A stretch of 64,000 nucleotides of DNA from Acidovorax delafieldii (GTDB taxonomy: Bacteria > Pseudomonadota > Gammaproteobacteria > Burkholderiales > Burkholderiaceae_C): assembly GCA_002377855.1 (NCBI GenBank), contig DFQQ01000013.1, positions 1-64,000 of the forward strand, in the 5' to 3' direction. Below are positions 43,346 through 52,500 of the stretch, in pieces. The notes beneath the pieces are model-generated. The model had not been told where the DNA came from, searched no databases, and saw only the letters and a list, made by a program, of their open reading frames with translations. The position numbers and the translations under genes were made by a program. The stretch's first letter is position 1; every line of letters starts with the position of its first letter.

Positions 43346-43422
43346 TGGTGGTGGTACCGGGACTTGAACCTGGGACATCAGCATTATGAATGCTGCGCTC
43401 TAACCAACTGAGCTATACCACC
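43346..43422 (-). tRNA. tRNA-Met (anticodon CAT)
   Basis: A 77-nt cloverleaf on the minus strand. Acceptor stem GGTGGTA / TACCACC with encoded ACCA end; D-loop AGCTCAGTTGGTTAGAGC; anticodon stem-loop CAGCA-TTCATAA-TGCTG with anticodon CAT; T-loop GGTTCAAGTCC. The first acceptor pair is G-C and the D-stem is standard, so it is the elongator and not the initiator. tRNA-Ile2, which also has a CAT anticodon in its gene, usually differs in acceptor stem, but cannot be fully excluded by eye. Confidence 0.93.
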
Positions 43423-43448
43423 GAAGCCTCAAATTATAGACCAAAAAA

Positions 43449-44228
43449 TCACTGGTGCACAAAATTGGCCTTGCGCTTGCCCAGGAAGGCGTCCATGCCT
43501 TCCTTCTGATCCTGCGTGGCAAACAGCGCATGGAACAGGCGGCGCTCAAACATCACGCCGTCGGCCAGCGTGCCTTCAAACGCACGGTTGACTGACTCCT
43601 TGGCGGCCATCACCGCAATTTGCGAGAAGTCGGCAATGACCAGCGCCGCGCCCAGGGCTTCGTCCATGAGCTTGTCGAACGGCACCACACGGCTCACCAG
43701 GCCAGCGCGCTCGGCTTCGGTGGCGTCCATCATGCGGCCGGTCAGGGCCATGTCCATGGCCTTGGATTTGCCCACGGCGCGCGGCAGGCGCTGCGTGCCG
43801 CCTGCGCCGGGGATCACGCCCAGCTTGATTTCGGGCTGGCCGAACTTGGCGTTGTCGGCGGCGATGATGAAGTCGCACATCATCGCCAATTCGCAGCCGC
43901 CGCCCAGCGCAAAACCGCTGACTGCAGCGATCACAGGTTTGCGAATGCTGCGAATGGCTTCCCAATTGCGGGTGATGTAGTCACCCTTGTAGGCGTCGGC
44001 AAAGCTGTACTTGGCCATGGCGCCAATGTCGGCCCCTGCAGCAAAGGCCTTTTCGCTGCCGGTGATGACCATGCAGCCAATTTTTTCATCGGCATCAAAC
44101 GCCTTGAGGGCGTCGCCCAGCTCGTTCATGAGTTGGTCGTTCAGTGCGTTGAGTTGTTTGGGGCGGTTGAGCGTGATGATGCCAACCTTCTCGCCTTCGG
44201 TGCGTACTTCAATGGTTTCGTAGGCCAT
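43449..44228 (-). CDS. Enoyl-CoA hydratase (crotonase family)
   Basis: A 259-residue crotonase-fold enzyme. It shows LNRPKQLNALNDQL, the oxyanion-hole segment FAAGADIGAM, AVSGFALGGGCELAMMCD with the first catalytic Glu region, and LGVIPGAGGTQRLPRAVG with the second. It hydrates trans-2-enoyl-CoA in fatty-acid or amino-acid catabolism. AGGAGA precedes the ATG. It is downstream-adjacent to the tRNA gene on the same strand. The exact chain-length preference is not readable; the strong similarity is to short-chain EchA/PaaF types. Confidence 0.93.
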   Translation of the reverse strand: MAYETIEVRTEGEKVGIITLNRPKQLNALNDQLMNELGDALKAFDADEKIGCMVITGSEKAFAAGADIGAMAKYSFADAYKGDYITRNWEAIRSIRKPVIAAVSGFALGGGCELAMMCDFIIAADNAKFGQPEIKLGVIPGAGGTQRLPRAVGKSKAMDMALTGRMMDATEAERAGLVSRVVPFDKLMDEALGAALVIADFSQIAVMAAKESVNRAFEGTLADGVMFERRLFHALFATQDQKEGMDAFLGKRKANFVHQ

Positions 44229-44319
44229 GTTGTCTCCTGGTTTGGGGTTTTGAAATGGGGCTCTGGTTCAGTCCGTCAGGGCAGTCACTGAATATATCCA
44301 AGCAGCTTGCAAGCTGCTG

Positions 44320-46134
44320 TCACGCAGCGCTGCCAGACAGCCAGCGCCTGGTGGCCGCAGAGTCGGTGATGGTCAGGCTCACGGTGTCGGCCTGGGGCGC
44401 ACCGCGGCGGCCCTTGCCCGGGGTGGTGGTCGGTTTCGCTGCTGCGGGCAGGGCCAAGGGCAGTTCGAGCAAGCGCCCGTCACGCGCCACCACGGCCACT
44501 ACCTTGTTTTGCAGCCCGGCATAGAAGGCTACGTCCTCCAGTTTGGCGACGCGCCAACCCTGCGTTTTCACCCGTATGCCCAACCATTCGTCTCCTGCAG
44601 CCATACCGGCCTGCTCCGCCGCGCCGCCGCGCAGCACCGTCTTGATCTGCACGCTGTGGTTTTCGAGCACACGCAGGCCCAGGCGCTGTGCCATTTGGGC
44701 GGTGTCGGGCTTGAGGCTGACGCCATGAGCGGCGAGCAGTGCCAGCAGCGGCAGCTCGTCGGTGCTGTGCACCCATTGCTGGATTTCCGCCGCGTAGCTG
44801 CGTCCTGCCACCTTTTCCAGCACGGCCAGCAAGTCAGCCTCTGCCATGGGGCCTGCCTTGCAGAGACTCCACAGCCCGCGCATCACGTCGTCCAGCGTGC
44901 CCTTGCCTTCCTGGCGCAGGCTCAGGTCCAGGCACAGCGCCACCAGCGAGCCTTTGGTGTAGTAGCTCACCGTGGCGTTGGGGGTGTTTTCGTCTTGGCG
45001 GTAGTACTTTACCCAGGCGTCAAAGCTGGCCTGCGCCACGGTTTGTACTTGGCGCCCTGGAGTCTGCAGCACCTGGTTGATGGTTTTCGTGATGAGCTTG
45101 AGGTACGCAGCGTCGTCCAGCAGCCCGGCCCGGCGCAGCAGCAGGTCGTCGTAATAGCTGGTAAAGCCTTCAAAGAACCATAGCAGTTGGGTGTAGTTCT
45201 CCTGGTTGTAGTCGTAGGCGGCAAACTCTGCGGGGCGCAGCCGTTTGACGTTCCAGGTATGGAAGTACTCGTGGCTGATGAGGCCGAGCAGGGTCGTGTA
45301 GCCCTCGGTCTGGCGCGCCTCGCCCTGGCGTGGCAGGTCGCGGCGTCCGCAGATCAGGGCGGTGGAGTTGCGGTGCTCCAGCCCACCGTAGCCATCGCTG
45401 ACGGCATTGAGCATGAACACATAGCTGGAGAAAGGGGCCTTGCCCTGGCCGTGCCAGAAGCGGATAGCGGTTTCGCAAACCTTTTGCGTGTCGGCCAGGA
45501 GCCGCTTCCCGTCAAAGGAAGGCGCTGCACCGGCAACCACGAACTGGTGCGGAATGCCGCAGGCCGTAAAGCGGCCAACCCAGAATTCCCCCATCTCCAC
45601 GGGGCAATCGACCAACTCGTGGTAATCAGTTGCCCCATAGAGGCCGAATCCCTTCTTGTCGATCTGCAAGGGTGTCAGCCCCGTGGCCAAGGACCATGAT
45701 CCGGCCTGAGCGGGTGCCGTCACCTGCAGACTGTGCCGCTGCGACTCTTGCCCATGCACCCGCAGGCACAGGCTGGTGCCATTGAAAAAGCCGCGCGACG
45801 CGTCCAGCCACGCGGTACGCACCGATGTGTCGTAGGCGGCCACTTCGTACGTCAGCACCAAAGGCGCACTGCCATGGCACTCGGCCACCCAGCTGTGTTT
45901 GTCCGTCTGGCGCAGGCCCACAGCACGCTTGCCCTGGCGCGCGCGCAGGTGCTGCAGGTTTTTGGCAAATTCACGGACCAGGTAACTGCCCGGAATCCAG
46001 ACGGGCAATGAAACCGCTTGCAAGGCCTGGGGCTGCGCAATGGTCAGCGTGACTTCGAACAGATGCGCCTGCACTTTGGCGGCAACCACGTCGTAGTGGA
46101 CCGGCGCAAGGGTGGCGGCTGGGGACTTGGGCAT
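44320..46134 (-). CDS. M61 family glycyl aminopeptidase-like peptidase with PDZ domain
   Basis: A 604-residue peptidase with an N-terminal beta-rich domain (PVWIPGSYLVREFAKNLQ), a zincin active site HEYFHTWNVKRLRP (H288-H292) and the WFFEGFTSYYDD follow-up motif. A C-terminal PDZ domain (about 505-580) contains VLRGGAAEQAGMAAGDEWLG. This is the M61 architecture. No signal peptide is evident, so it may be cytosolic. The ATG at 46134 has GGAG five bases ahead and is preferred to a TTG upstream. The substrate specificity of bacterial M61 enzymes is broad. Confidence 0.93.
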   Translation of the reverse strand: MPKSPAATLAPVHYDVVAAKVQAHLFEVTLTIAQPQALQAVSLPVWIPGSYLVREFAKNLQHLRARQGKRAVGLRQTDKHSWVAECHGSAPLVLTYEVAAYDTSVRTAWLDASRGFFNGTSLCLRVHGQESQRHSLQVTAPAQAGSWSLATGLTPLQIDKKGFGLYGATDYHELVDCPVEMGEFWVGRFTACGIPHQFVVAGAAPSFDGKRLLADTQKVCETAIRFWHGQGKAPFSSYVFMLNAVSDGYGGLEHRNSTALICGRRDLPRQGEARQTEGYTTLLGLISHEYFHTWNVKRLRPAEFAAYDYNQENYTQLLWFFEGFTSYYDDLLLRRAGLLDDAAYLKLITKTINQVLQTPGRQVQTVAQASFDAWVKYYRQDENTPNATVSYYTKGSLVALCLDLSLRQEGKGTLDDVMRGLWSLCKAGPMAEADLLAVLEKVAGRSYAAEIQQWVHSTDELPLLALLAAHGVSLKPDTAQMAQRLGLRVLENHSVQIKTVLRGGAAEQAGMAAGDEWLGIRVKTQGWRVAKLEDVAFYAGLQNKVVAVVARDGRLLELPLALPAAAKPTTTPGKGRRGAPQADTVSLTITDSAATRRWLSGSAA

Positions 46135-46224
46135 GGGGGCTCCGTGGAAGCTGTACAAGATCCCGCCCGCGGGTTTTGGAGGTTGCCGCTGGGCGGTGCA
46201 AGGCGCGCTCAGCGGCGCCGAGAT

Positions 46225-46953
46225 CTAGTTGGCGCTCGTGCTTTCGCCAGCGGCTTCCGCCAGGCGCTTTTCCACGTCCTGGGCGCCGATGGCGCCGGGC
46301 ACGCGTGTGCCGTTGGCAAATATCAAGGTCGGCGTGCCCGTGATCTTGTGTTTGCGGCCAAAAGCGAGGTTGCGCTGAATGGCGGCGGTGTCGCAGCTGG
46401 CGGAAGCAGGCAACTTCTCGCGCACCATCATGTCTTGCCAGGCGGCCACGCGGTCCTTGGCGCACCAGACGTTGCGCGACTTTTCGGCCGAGTCCGGGCT
46501 CAGGATGGGGTACAGGAACAGGTAGACCGTGACGTTGTCCACATTCTGCAGGTCGCGCTCAAAGCGCTTGCAATACCCGCAGTTGGGGTCTTCAAACACA
46601 GCCACCTTGCGTTTGCCGTCGCCGCGCACGATGGTGAAGGCATCTTTCAGCGGCAGCTCCGAGAAGTCCACGGCGGTGAGCTTGTTGATGCGGTCTTCGG
46701 TCAGGTTGCGCCGAGCCTTGGTGTCGATGAGTTCACCCTGGATGACGTAATTGCCCTTGGCATCTGTGTAGAACACGTCAGTGCCAATGCGCACCTCGTA
46801 CAGGCCTTGCATGGCTGTGGGGCGTACTTCGTCAATCTTGCCCATCTGCGGGATGCGTTCGCCCAGCGTTTTGCGGATCGCTGATTCTTGGGCCTGGGCC
46901 GACAGGCCCAAGGCCAGAGTGGCCGCAGCCAGCAGGAGAGGGATGAGTTTCAT
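46225..46953 (-). CDS. dsbC: Thiol:disulfide interchange protein DsbC
   Basis: A 242-residue periplasmic disulfide isomerase. Signal peptide (IPLLLAAATLALGLSAQA), an N-terminal dimerisation domain (IPQMGKIDEVRPTAMQGLYEVRIG), then a thioredoxin fold with active site C125GYC128 in VFEDPNCGYCKR and the cis-Pro segment ITGTPTLIFANGTRVPG. It corrects wrong disulfides in exported proteins and is kept reduced by DsbD. Length and both domains agree with DsbC and not DsbG, which is longer. The ATG at 46953 begins the signal peptide. Confidence 0.94.
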   Translation of the reverse strand: MKLIPLLLAAATLALGLSAQAQESAIRKTLGERIPQMGKIDEVRPTAMQGLYEVRIGTDVFYTDAKGNYVIQGELIDTKARRNLTEDRINKLTAVDFSELPLKDAFTIVRGDGKRKVAVFEDPNCGYCKRFERDLQNVDNVTVYLFLYPILSPDSAEKSRNVWCAKDRVAAWQDMMVREKLPASASCDTAAIQRNLAFGRKHKITGTPTLIFANGTRVPGAIGAQDVEKRLAEAAGESTSAN

Positions 46954-47042
46954 AGGCTGTGGAGTCAAAAATGGGCTGGCTGCAGCGCCGCAGAGGTTGG
47001 CTCTTGTAGCGCTGCGGTGAATTCTGTCGGAGTGCGCAGGCG

Positions 47043-48176
47043 TCAATGGGTTCCCATGGCTTGCTTGGCAATCCAGTTCTTGAGGGGACCGCTGCGTTCA
47101 AAGCCGCGCATGCCCCAGTTGCGCAGGGCCTGCAGCGGGTTCTCGGTGCGCGAGAACAGCTGTTGCAGCCCGTCGGTCGCCAGACTCATGGGAAGCATGG
47201 AAGCCTTGCGCTCGCGCTCATAGCTGCGCAGCAGGCGCATATCGGCCACGCTGCGCCAGTAATCGCGGCCGTGCAGCACGCGGGCGAGGGTCTGGGCATC
47301 TGCCAGCCCCAAGTTCAGCCCCTGGCCTGCAAGGGGGTGGATGTTGTGCGCGGCATCGCCTGCCAGCACCCAGCTGTGCGGAGTTTTACCGCCGTGGGCC
47401 ACCGGGCCGCACCAACGGGACGCCTGGGCCTGTTGCAGCGGCCAGGCAGCGCGGGCAGCCGTCAACTCAAGGCGCCCCAACGCCCCTTGGCTGGCAGCTT
47501 CCAGTTGCTGTGCGAAAGCATCGGGCTCCAGTGCGAGCAACGGCGTCACCTGTTCGCGCTCCACCGACCACACCACCGCCACCGTGCGGCCTTCGGGCCC
47601 GCCCAAGGGCAGAAATGCCAGGATGCCATTCGGCAAAAACCACTGCCGCGCCACTTGGCCGTGAGCGTGCTCGCACTCCAGGCGGGTTGCGATGGCATGC
47701 TGTGTATAGGGCGTGACTTCGAAATCCACACCAAATTCCGCACGGGTCGTGCTGGCGCGGCCTTCGCACACCACGGTGAGGGCCGCGTTCACCGGGGCCG
47801 GGACGACCTCGACCTGCGGTTGATAGCGCACCGCGTCGACGAGGCGCTGTTCCAGGGCCGGCACATCCACAATCCAGGCGAGGGCATCCGCGCCCTGGGT
47901 GGCTGCATCGAAGTGCACAGCGCCGTTCTGGTCTCCAAACACCTCCATGCGCGTCACGGCTGTAGCGTGCTGTGGGTCGGGCCAGCTGCGCAACGATTCG
48001 AGCAGGGTGCGCGAGGCCGTGTTCAGTGCGTAGGCCCTTACGTCGGGCTGAGAGGGTTCTTGAGGCGCCGGGCTGGCCACCAGTGCCACGCGCAGGCGCT
48101 CACGCGCCAGCAGCAGGGCCAGGGTACGGCCGACGATGCCGGCTCCACGGATACAAATGTCAAAGGTGTGCGCCAT
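47043..48176 (-). CDS. UbiH/UbiF-type FAD monooxygenase
   Basis: A 377-residue flavoprotein hydroxylase with the dinucleotide motif CIRGAGIVGRTLALLLA, RAYALNTASRTLLES in place of the family's YALS block, and the second FAD motif WVLAGDAAHNIHPLAGQGLNLGLAD. This UbiH/COQ6 signature points to ring hydroxylation in ubiquinone synthesis. Beta-proteobacteria often have several such enzymes (UbiH, UbiF, UbiM), so the exact position it hydroxylates is not assigned. It lies upstream of dsbC on the same strand and is divergent from the MOSC gene (144 bp apart). Confidence 0.9.
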   Translation of the reverse strand: MAHTFDICIRGAGIVGRTLALLLARERLRVALVASPAPQEPSQPDVRAYALNTASRTLLESLRSWPDPQHATAVTRMEVFGDQNGAVHFDAATQGADALAWIVDVPALEQRLVDAVRYQPQVEVVPAPVNAALTVVCEGRASTTRAEFGVDFEVTPYTQHAIATRLECEHAHGQVARQWFLPNGILAFLPLGGPEGRTVAVVWSVEREQVTPLLALEPDAFAQQLEAASQGALGRLELTAARAAWPLQQAQASRWCGPVAHGGKTPHSWVLAGDAAHNIHPLAGQGLNLGLADAQTLARVLHGRDYWRSVADMRLLRSYERERKASMLPMSLATDGLQQLFSRTENPLQALRNWGMRGFERSGPLKNWIAKQAMGTH

Positions 48177-48320
48177 GCAGGCATTGTAGGAGCGCCCCGA
48201 CGCCCTGCAGGCGCGGTGCAAAATCTTGGTCTTTGGCCCGCTGCAAGCCTGCGCGCCTGAACGTACAAGGTAGGGACGGGCCCGTGTGTCCGCCTGAACA
48301 AATATGGGGAGTGTTGAACC

Positions 48321-49202
48321 GTGTCTTTAGAAACCGAATCCGATGTGACGGGCACCATTGCGCGGCTGTTTGTCTACCCGGTGAAGTCGTGTGGGGGCAT
48401 CGAGGTGCAGGAAGCGCTGCTGACGGAAACGGGTCTGGACCTGGACCGCGCATGGATGGTGGTGGACGCGCAGGGCCATTTCCTGACGCAACGCACCCTG
48501 CCGCGCATGGCTTTGGTTCGCCCGCAGCTCAAGTCTTCGGAGATGGTGCTGCGTGCGCCTGGGATGTTGGCGCTGCACGTGGCTTTGGATGTGGTGGAGG
48601 CGCCCGCCACGGTCACCGTGTGGGGCGACAGTGTGCCCGCATGGGACATGGGCGCGCTGGCGGCCCAGTGGTTCAGCGATTTTTTAGGGCAGCCGTGCCG
48701 GTTGGTGCGATTTGACCCGGATCACAAGCGCTGGTCCAGCAAAAAGTGGACGGGGGATCTGGACGCCCACACGCAGTTCGCAGATGGGTTTTCAGTGCTG
48801 GTGACGAGCGAGGCGTCCATCGAAGGCCTCAACGAACGCTTGGTGGCCGCAGGACACGCGGCGGTGGGGGTGGAGCGCTTTCGGCCCAACCTGGTGCTCG
48901 GTGGTGTCGATGCCCATGACGAAGACCGCATGGATGCGTTGCGGATCGGCACTGCAGATGGTCAGGGGGCAGGCCTGGTGGAGTTGCGCAACGTCAAGCC
49001 GTGCGCCCGGTGCCCGATTCCCAACATCGATCCTGCCACCGCGCAAAGTGCCCCTGCCGTGACCGATGCCCTGAGGGCGTACCGCAGCGACAAGCGCCTG
49101 AATGGGGCCATTACCTTTGGGATGAATGCCGTGGTGGTCAGCGGGGCGGGCCGCGTCTTGAGGGTGGGCCAACGTGTGGGTGCCAACTATTGCTTTGATT
49201 GA
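48321..49202 (+). CDS. MOSC-domain protein (YcbX/mARC-like)
   Basis: A 293-residue protein. The N-terminal MOSC beta-barrel has ARLFVYPVKSCGGIEV, GLDLDRAWMVVDAQGHFLTQRTLPRMALV, and the C-terminal MOSC core has ERFRPNLVLGG and VKPCARCPIPNIDP with the conserved cysteine that ligates molybdenum. YcbX-like proteins reduce N-hydroxylated bases using molybdenum cofactor and a reductase partner. The usual C-terminal 2Fe-2S ferredoxin domain is missing, so it depends on another electron donor. The start is GTG; GGAG lies about 10 nt ahead. Confidence 0.92.
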   Translation: MSLETESDVTGTIARLFVYPVKSCGGIEVQEALLTETGLDLDRAWMVVDAQGHFLTQRTLPRMALVRPQLKSSEMVLRAPGMLALHVALDVVEAPATVTVWGDSVPAWDMGALAAQWFSDFLGQPCRLVRFDPDHKRWSSKKWTGDLDAHTQFADGFSVLVTSEASIEGLNERLVAAGHAAVGVERFRPNLVLGGVDAHDEDRMDALRIGTADGQGAGLVELRNVKPCARCPIPNIDPATAQSAPAVTDALRAYRSDKRLNGAITFGMNAVVVSGAGRVLRVGQRVGANYCFD

Positions 49203-49315
49203 CCTTTGCTCCGCGGACGCGGGCGCCAAGGCCTCTGTCCGCGCTTTCGGCGCCTGAGGGGCGGGTGGCATAAAATCACGCCCCCGAGGCTCATGGGCGC
49301 GCGGCGCCCACCCCA

Positions 49316-49591
49316 GGTTCAGAGCGTGTTATGCACTTTTACGTACCCACGTTGGACCCTGAGGTTAGTGATCGCAAGGCGCGGACCGCTGCCAAGGCTC
49401 AAGCCTTGGCAAGGTCTGCCACGCCGCGAGCGCTAACCTCAGGGCCCAACCCTCCGGGAAAGCCGGAGAAAGGCCCGGCCACTTTGTTGCACGCCGCTGA
49501 CGGTACCCGTACCGCTGCGCGTCTTGCGCCTCGTTGCCGGGCCTTTCTCCGGCTTTCGTGGGCACGTAAAAGTACACAACACGCTCTAACC
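49316..49591. repeat. Nested inverted-repeat element with two inner hairpins, abutting a gene start
   Basis: Outer arms 49321-49351 and 49557-49587 are 31-bp inverted repeats with 28 matches; GGTT/AACC extends them to 49316-49591 with one bulged C. Inside are two hairpins. The first has CCCTGAGGTTAG / CTAACCTCAGGG (49357 and 49433) with TGCCAAGGCT-ca-AGCCTTGGCA at its centre. The second is a perfect 22-bp repeat (49458-49479 and 49536-49557) with an inner CGGTAC-cc-GTACCG. It fills most of the 391-bp gap between the MOSC gene and the FAD/FeS gene and ends 2 bp before that ATG. No gene is seen within it. Confidence 0.9.
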
Positions 49592-49593
49592 CC

Positions 49594-52500
49594 ATGAATG
49601 TTCCGATTGCGTTGGCTGCCTTGCAGACGCAGGCTGCCGAGCCCGCCCGTTTGCGTGAAATCCCGTACAACTACACCTCGTTCTCCGACCGGGAGATCGT
49701 GATCCGCCTGCTGGGTTCCTCCGCCTGGGACCTGTTGGACCAGCTGCGCAAAGAGCGCCGCACGGGCCGGTCCGCCCGCATGCTGTATGAAGTGTTGGGC
49801 GACATCTGGGTGGTGCAGCGCAACCCCTACCTGCAAGACGACCTGCTGGACAACCCCGACCGCCGCAAGCTGCTGGTCGATGCGCTCAACCACCGCCTGG
49901 GCGAGATCGAAAAGCGCCGCACCCCGGCCGACGATGCCGACCGTGACCGCCTGGTGGGCGAGCTGGTGATGGCCGCGCGCCGTGCCGTGGCCGATTTCAA
50001 CGCCACCTTCGAGCAGGCCGCGCAGCTGCGCCGCCAGATCCAGAAGACGCTGGGGCGCCTGACAGCCAAAGACAACATCAAGTTCGACGGCCTCTCGCGC
50101 GTGAGCCACGTGACCGATGCGACCGACTGGCGTGTCGAGTACCCGTTCGTCGTGCTCACCCCCGACACCGAGACCGAGATGGCGCGCCTGGTCAAGGGCT
50201 GCATCGAGCTGGGCCTGACCATCATCCCGCGCGGGGGCGGCACCGGCTACACCGGCGGCGCGATTCCGCTGACGTGGAAGAGCGTGGTCATCAACACCGA
50301 AAAGCTCGAAGCCATGACCGAGGTGGAGATGCGCCGCCTGCCGGGTCTGGACCGGGATGTGGGCACCATCTGGACGGAAGCCGGCGTGGTCACCCAGCGC
50401 GTGGCCGACGCGGCAGAGCGCGCCGGCTTTGTATTTGCGGTGGACCCCACCAGTGCCGAGGCCTCCTGCATCGGCGGCAACATCGCCATGAATGCAGGCG
50501 GAAAAAAGGCCGTGCTGTGGGGCACGGCGCTGGACAACCTGGCCAGCTGGCGCATGGTGACGCCCGATGCCCAGTGGCTGGAAGTGACCCGCCTGGACCA
50601 CAACATGGGCAAGATCCATGACGTGGAAACGGCCACCTTCGAGCTGCAGTATTTCGAGGCCGACGGCAAGACACCGGTGCGCACCGAGCGCCTGAGCATT
50701 CCGGGCCGCACCTTCCGCAAGGAAGGCCTGGGCAAGGACGTGACGGACAAGTTCCTGGCGGGCCTGCCGGGCATCCAGAAGGAAGGCTGCGACGGCCTCA
50801 TCACCAGTGCGCGCTGGGTGGTGCACCGCATGCCCGAGCACACGCGCACCGTGTGCCTGGAGTTCTTCGGCAACGCCAAGGACGCCGTGCCCAGCATTGT
50901 GGACATCAAGGACCACATGTTCGCCGAGCAAAAGCGCAGTGGCGTGGTGCTGGCCGGGCTGGAACACCTGGACGACCGGTATCTGAAGGCCGTGGGCTAC
51001 GCCACCAAGAGCAAGAAGGGCAACGGCGGCCTGCCCAAGATGGTGCTGATTGGCGACATTGCCGGCGACAACGCCGACGACGTGGCCCGCGTGACCAGCG
51101 AGGTCGTGCGCCTGGCCAACACCCGCAGCGGCGAGGGCTTCGTCGCCATCACGGCCGACGCGCGCAAGAAATTCTGGGCCGACCGCAAGAAGACGGCCGC
51201 CATCAGCCGCCACACCAACGCCTTCAAGATCAACGAAGACGTGGTGATCCCGCTGCCGCGCATGGCCGAGTACACCGACGGCATCGAGCGCATCAACATC
51301 GAACTCTCCCTGCGCAACAAGCTCAAGCTGTGCGATGCGCTGACGGAGTTTTTCGAGCGCGGCAACCTGCCGCTGGGCAAGCAAGACGCAGCGGACGACG
51401 TGCCCGCCGCCGAGCTGCTGGAAGACCGCGTGGGCCAAGCCATTGCGCTGGTGGCCGAGGTGCGCGCGCTGTGGCAAGACTGGCTGAACAACGTCGAAAC
51501 CTTGTTCCCCCAGTTGCAGGACCACACCCTGCGCGCCAGCTGGAAGACCCAGTTGCGCGCGCCGCTGCAAGGCATCTTCACCGGCGCCGCGTTCAAGCCC
51601 ATCCTGGACGAGGCCGTGGCCATTCACCAGCGCGTGCTCAAGGGCCGCGTGTGGGTGGCCCTGCACATGCATGCCGGCGACGGCAACGTGCACACCAACA
51701 TCCCCGTCAACAGCGACGACTACGAGATGCTGCAGACCGCGCACGAGGCCGTGGCCCGCATCATGGTGCTGGCGCGCAGCCTGGACGGCGTGATCTCCGG
51801 CGAACACGGCATCGGCATCACCAAGCTGGAATTCTTGACCGACGAGGAACTGCGCCCGTTTGCCGACTACAAGCGCAAGGTCGACCCGGAAGGCCGCTTC
51901 AACAAAGGCAAGTTGCTACGAAATCAGGAGCTGCCTGCGCTTGCTGGACAAGCGCTGGAGGCCAAAAATTCTTCAAGCCCTGCGCTGATGCACGCCGATT
52001 TGACGAATGCCTACACCCCCAGCTTTGGGCTGATGGGGCACGAGTCGCTGATCATGCAGCAAAGCGACATTGGCGCGATTGCCGATTCGGTGAAGGACTG
52101 CCTGCGCTGCGGCAAGTGCAAGCCCGTGTGCGCCACCCACGTGCCGCGCGCGAGCCTGCTGTACAGCCCGCGCAACAAGATCCTGGCCACCTCGCTCTTG
52201 GTCGAAGCCTTCCTGTACGAAGAGCAGACGCGCCGCGGCGTGTCCATCAAGCACTGGCAAGAGTTCGAAGACGTGGCCGACCACTGCACGGTGTGCCACA
52301 AGTGCTACACGCCGTGCCCGGTCAAGATCGACTTTGGCGACGTGACCATGAACATGCGCAACCTGCTGCGCAAGATGGGCAAGAAGAGCTTCCGCCCCGG
52401 CAACGCGCTGGCGATGACCATGCTCAACGCCACCAACCCGGACACCATCAAGCTGCTGCGCTCGGGCATGGTCAATGTGGGCTTCAAGGCCCAGCGCATG

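Noticed and set aside
49321..49587. The hairpin element as a CRISPR array, attC site or insertion sequence
   Set aside because: No regularly spaced direct repeats or spacers, no attC-type R/L boxes recognised, no transposase frame inside, and no target duplication visible at its ends.
49399..51807. An 802-codon minus-strand frame entering the hairpin element
   Set aside because: Antisense to the FAD/FeS oxidase and compositionally a shadow. It does not explain the hairpin element.
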